Source: Saprospirales bacterium (lineage in GTDB: Bacteria > Bacteroidota > Bacteroidia > Chitinophagales > Saprospiraceae). From it: a DNA stretch of 8,354 nt. Below, piece after piece: positions 7,105-8,354 of the stretch. A model generated the notes under the pieces. That model made no database searches. It was not told the DNA's origin and was given only the letters and a program-made list of their open reading frames with translations. The number at the start of each line of letters is the position of its first letter. The first letter of the stretch is position 1. Where the stretch lies: NCBI GenBank assembly GCA_003559985.1, contig PWJP01000287.1, positions 1-8,354 on the forward strand. The letters are read 5' to 3'. The position numbers were made by a program, and so were the translations under genes.

Positions 7105-7121
7105 TACTTATAATTTTGGCG

Positions 7122-7129
7122 TAAAGATA
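7122..7129 (-). promoter_or_regulatory. Candidate -7 box for the amidohydrolase gene
   Basis: TATCTTTA on the minus strand matches TAnnTTTG except for the last base and lies 17 bases before ATG 7104. The position 19 bases upstream reads ATG in place of TTG, so the -33 element is weak. It is the best-placed candidate in the 70-bp divergent region. Confidence 0.35.
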
Positions 7130-7174
7130 TTTACAGATTATTAATTATCATAATATATAAAATTATTTTTCGGA

Positions 7175-7795
7175 ATGGCCAGCAAAAAGTTCTACGTGGT
7201 GTGGGAGGGACACGAACCGGGCATATACGACTCATGGAAGGAATGCCAATTGCAGGTCGCCAATTATCCCCGGGCAAAGTTCAAATCATTCAAAACCCGC
7301 AAGGAGGCCGAGGACGCATATTCAAGCGGGCCGGAAAAGTACCGCGCTAAGGAAAAGGCCCGGAAAATGCTCAAAAAACCGGAGCCCGAACCTATGTCCA
7401 TAGCTGTGGATGCTGCCTGTTCCGGCAATCCGGGCAAAATGGAATACCGCGGAGTTTGGGCCGAGAATGGGGATCCCCTTTTTCACATGGGGCCTTTTTA
7501 TGATGCCACCAACAACGTGGGGGAGTTTCTCGCCCTGGTTCACGCTCTTGCATTCTTAAAGAAACACCCCAACATGGAAAGTCTGCCCATTTACACCGAT
7601 TCAAAAATTGCGATGAATTGGGTGAAGAATAAGCACTGCAAAACCAAGCTGAAGCGCACTCCAAAGAACCGCGTGCTCTTCGATTTGATCGCCCGGGCAG
7701 AAAAATGGCTGAAAACCAACAACTACAAAAATCACATAATTAAATGGCCTACTAAGGAGTGGGGTGAGATACCCGCGGATTTTGGTAGGAAATGA
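7175..7795 (+). CDS. Ribonuclease H with N-terminal viroplasmin-like domain
   Basis: The 206-residue protein degrades the RNA strand of RNA-DNA hybrids, for example in R-loops and Okazaki primers. Residues about 4-50 form a viroplasmin/RNase H1 N-terminal domain (KFYVVWEGHEPGIYDSW and FKSFKTRKEAEDAYS), which in this family binds hybrids. A lysine- and proline-rich linker (about 55-73) follows. The RNase H catalytic fold has the four carboxylates in place: D79 in IAVDAACSGNPG, E117 in NNVGEFLALVHAL, D142 in YTDSKIAMNWV and D202 in WGEIPADFGRK. This two-domain form is common in Bacteroidota, where the end WGEIPADFGRK is typical. ATG 7175 sits immediately before the viroplasmin domain. There is no clear Shine-Dalgarno sequence. 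An exact TAnnTTTG box (TAATTTTG, 7111-7118) lies upstream but lacks a -33 partner. The gene is intact. The symbol rnhA is often used for such genes, but the two-domain architecture differs from E. coli RNase HI, so no symbol is given. Confidence 0.93.
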   Translation: MASKKFYVVWEGHEPGIYDSWKECQLQVANYPRAKFKSFKTRKEAEDAYSSGPEKYRAKEKARKMLKKPEPEPMSIAVDAACSGNPGKMEYRGVWAENGDPLFHMGPFYDATNNVGEFLALVHALAFLKKHPNMESLPIYTDSKIAMNWVKNKHCKTKLKRTPKNRVLFDLIARAEKWLKTNNYKNHIIKWPTKEWGEIPADFGRK

Positions 7796-7941
7796 GGGTG
7801 GAGATGTTACGCTATGATCGTTTGAAGACAAAAGTATTCCCCGGAATTATTCCAGGTCCTCCAAAATTTCCAATCTCATTTTCATAGACAAACTTCCATC
7901 ATTATAACCCCGTTTATGCCGGCTACTTCTCGCAGCTTCTG

Positions 7942-7949
7942 TAACTTTG
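7942..7949 (+). promoter_or_regulatory. Candidate -7 box immediately before the helicase gene
   Basis: TAACTTTG matches TAnnTTTG exactly and ends five bases before ATG 7955. With the usual distance to the start point, transcription would begin at or next to the A of the ATG, giving a leaderless mRNA. No TTG is found at the 19-base spacing; TTTATG at 7913-7918 is a loose substitute. The preceding gap of about 150 bases shows no other clear promoter. Confidence 0.4.
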
Positions 7950-7954
7950 TATCT

Positions 7955-8354
7955 ATGAATGACTACTTAGACCAACTCAATGATGTTCAGAGGCAGGCAG
8001 TGACCAATGTGGACGGTCCTGTAATGGTAATAGCCGGTCCCGGATCGGGCAAAACCCGGGTGTTGACCTTTCGAATTGCGCATCTGATTAACAGCGGCGT
8101 AGAACCGCGTCAAATCCTCTCACTCACTTTTACCAACAAGGCCGCCAGAGAGATGAAGGACCGGATTTCCAAAGTAGTTGGCGATGGTGGAAACTACGTG
8201 TGGGCAGGTACATTTCACTCGCTTTTTTCCCGCATTCTCAGGATTGAGGCAGAGAAAATCGGCTATCCCGCTACTTTTTCCATTTACGACACCGATGACA
8301 GCAAGGCGCTGATCAAGGATATAATCAGCCGCATGGGACTCGACAAGGCAAAGT
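7955..8354 (+). CDS. UvrD/PcrA/Rep-type superfamily I DNA helicase, N-terminal part only
   Basis: The 133 visible codons run off the window end. They encode the start of the ATP-dependent 3'-5' DNA helicase family used in repair and replication restart. Visible motifs are the Q motif in LNDVQRQAV, Walker A AGPGSGKT, motif Ia LTFTNKAAREM and motif Ib GTFHSLFSRIL, followed by the YDTDDSKALIKDII segment typical of PcrA/UvrD domain 1. Full-length relatives have roughly 700-780 residues, so most of the protein is outside. ATG 7955 gives MNDYLDQLNDVQ, the usual N-terminus. An in-frame ATG at 7916 would add 13 residues that do not resemble the family and would place the -7 box inside the gene. UvrD and PcrA cannot be told apart from this fragment. 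Confidence 0.95.
   Translation, partial: MNDYLDQLNDVQRQAVTNVDGPVMVIAGPGSGKTRVLTFRIAHLINSGVEPRQILSLTFTNKAAREMKDRISKVVGDGGNYVWAGTFHSLFSRILRIEAEKIGYPATFSIYDTDDSKALIKDIISRMGLDKAK

Noticed and set aside
7111..7118. TAATTTTG as an RNase H promoter.
   Set aside because: The -7 box is exact, but the only nearby TTG (7095-7097) gives a spacer of 13, too short. Left as a remark in the RNase H entry.
7841..7859. GGAATTATTCC hairpin after the RNase H gene as a terminator.
   Set aside because: Stem of four pairs with a three-base loop and no following T-run.
7916..7954. Upstream helicase start at ATG 7916.
   Set aside because: The extra 13 residues do not look like the family N-terminus, whereas MNDYLDQLNDVQ from 7955 does.

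Overview
The window looks like chromosomal DNA from a member of the Bacteroidota, probably a free-living flavobacterium- or saprospira-like lineage. The reasons are: a promoter of the Bacteroidota type (TTG-N19-TATATTTG) before the sigma-54 response regulator; TAnnTTTG boxes before other genes; weak or absent Shine-Dalgarno sequences; AT-rich intergenic DNA; an RNase H with an N-terminal viroplasmin-like domain; and protein sequences typical of that phylum. The assignment rests on motif recognition, not on a database search.

Layout. (1) 1-3413, plus strand: the 3' part of a single-domain CheY-like response regulator, a 281-bp gap with a possible 13-codon leader ORF, then a 921-residue membrane-anchored hybrid-free sensor kinase (membrane module, PAS, PAS, GAF, PAS, HisKA, HATPase). 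The two probably form one phosphotransfer pair. (2) 4227-3541, minus strand: a LOG-family (TIGR00730-like) nucleotide phosphoribohydrolase gene whose reading frame is complete except for one in-frame TAG at codon 24, apparently in place of a conserved GAG. (3) 4228-4564: 337 bp with no recognisable gene. (4) 5839-4565, minus: an NtrC/NtrX-type sigma-54 activator with receiver and AAA+ domains, which stops just before the expected DNA-binding helix-turn-helix. It has its own well-formed promoter, which overlaps an AT-only dyad. (5) 7104-5914, minus: an intact M20D-family metallo-amidohydrolase. (6) 7175-7795, plus, divergent from the amidohydrolase: a viroplasmin-RNase H fusion protein. (7) 7955 to the window end, plus: the N-terminal third or less of a UvrD/PcrA-type helicase, with a -7 box so close to the ATG that the mRNA may be leaderless.

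How the genes relate. The first two genes make a signalling unit with no transcriptional output domain, so its effect is likely through protein-protein contact or a phosphorelay. The sigma-54 activator is an orphan here: no NtrY-like kinase lies next to it. The amidohydrolase, RNase H and helicase are housekeeping-type genes that do not form an evident pathway. No mobile element, CRISPR array, tRNA or rRNA was seen. The most unusual stretch is 3541-5839, where a nonsense-interrupted LOG gene and a helix-turn-helix-less sigma-54 activator flank one apparently gene-free region.
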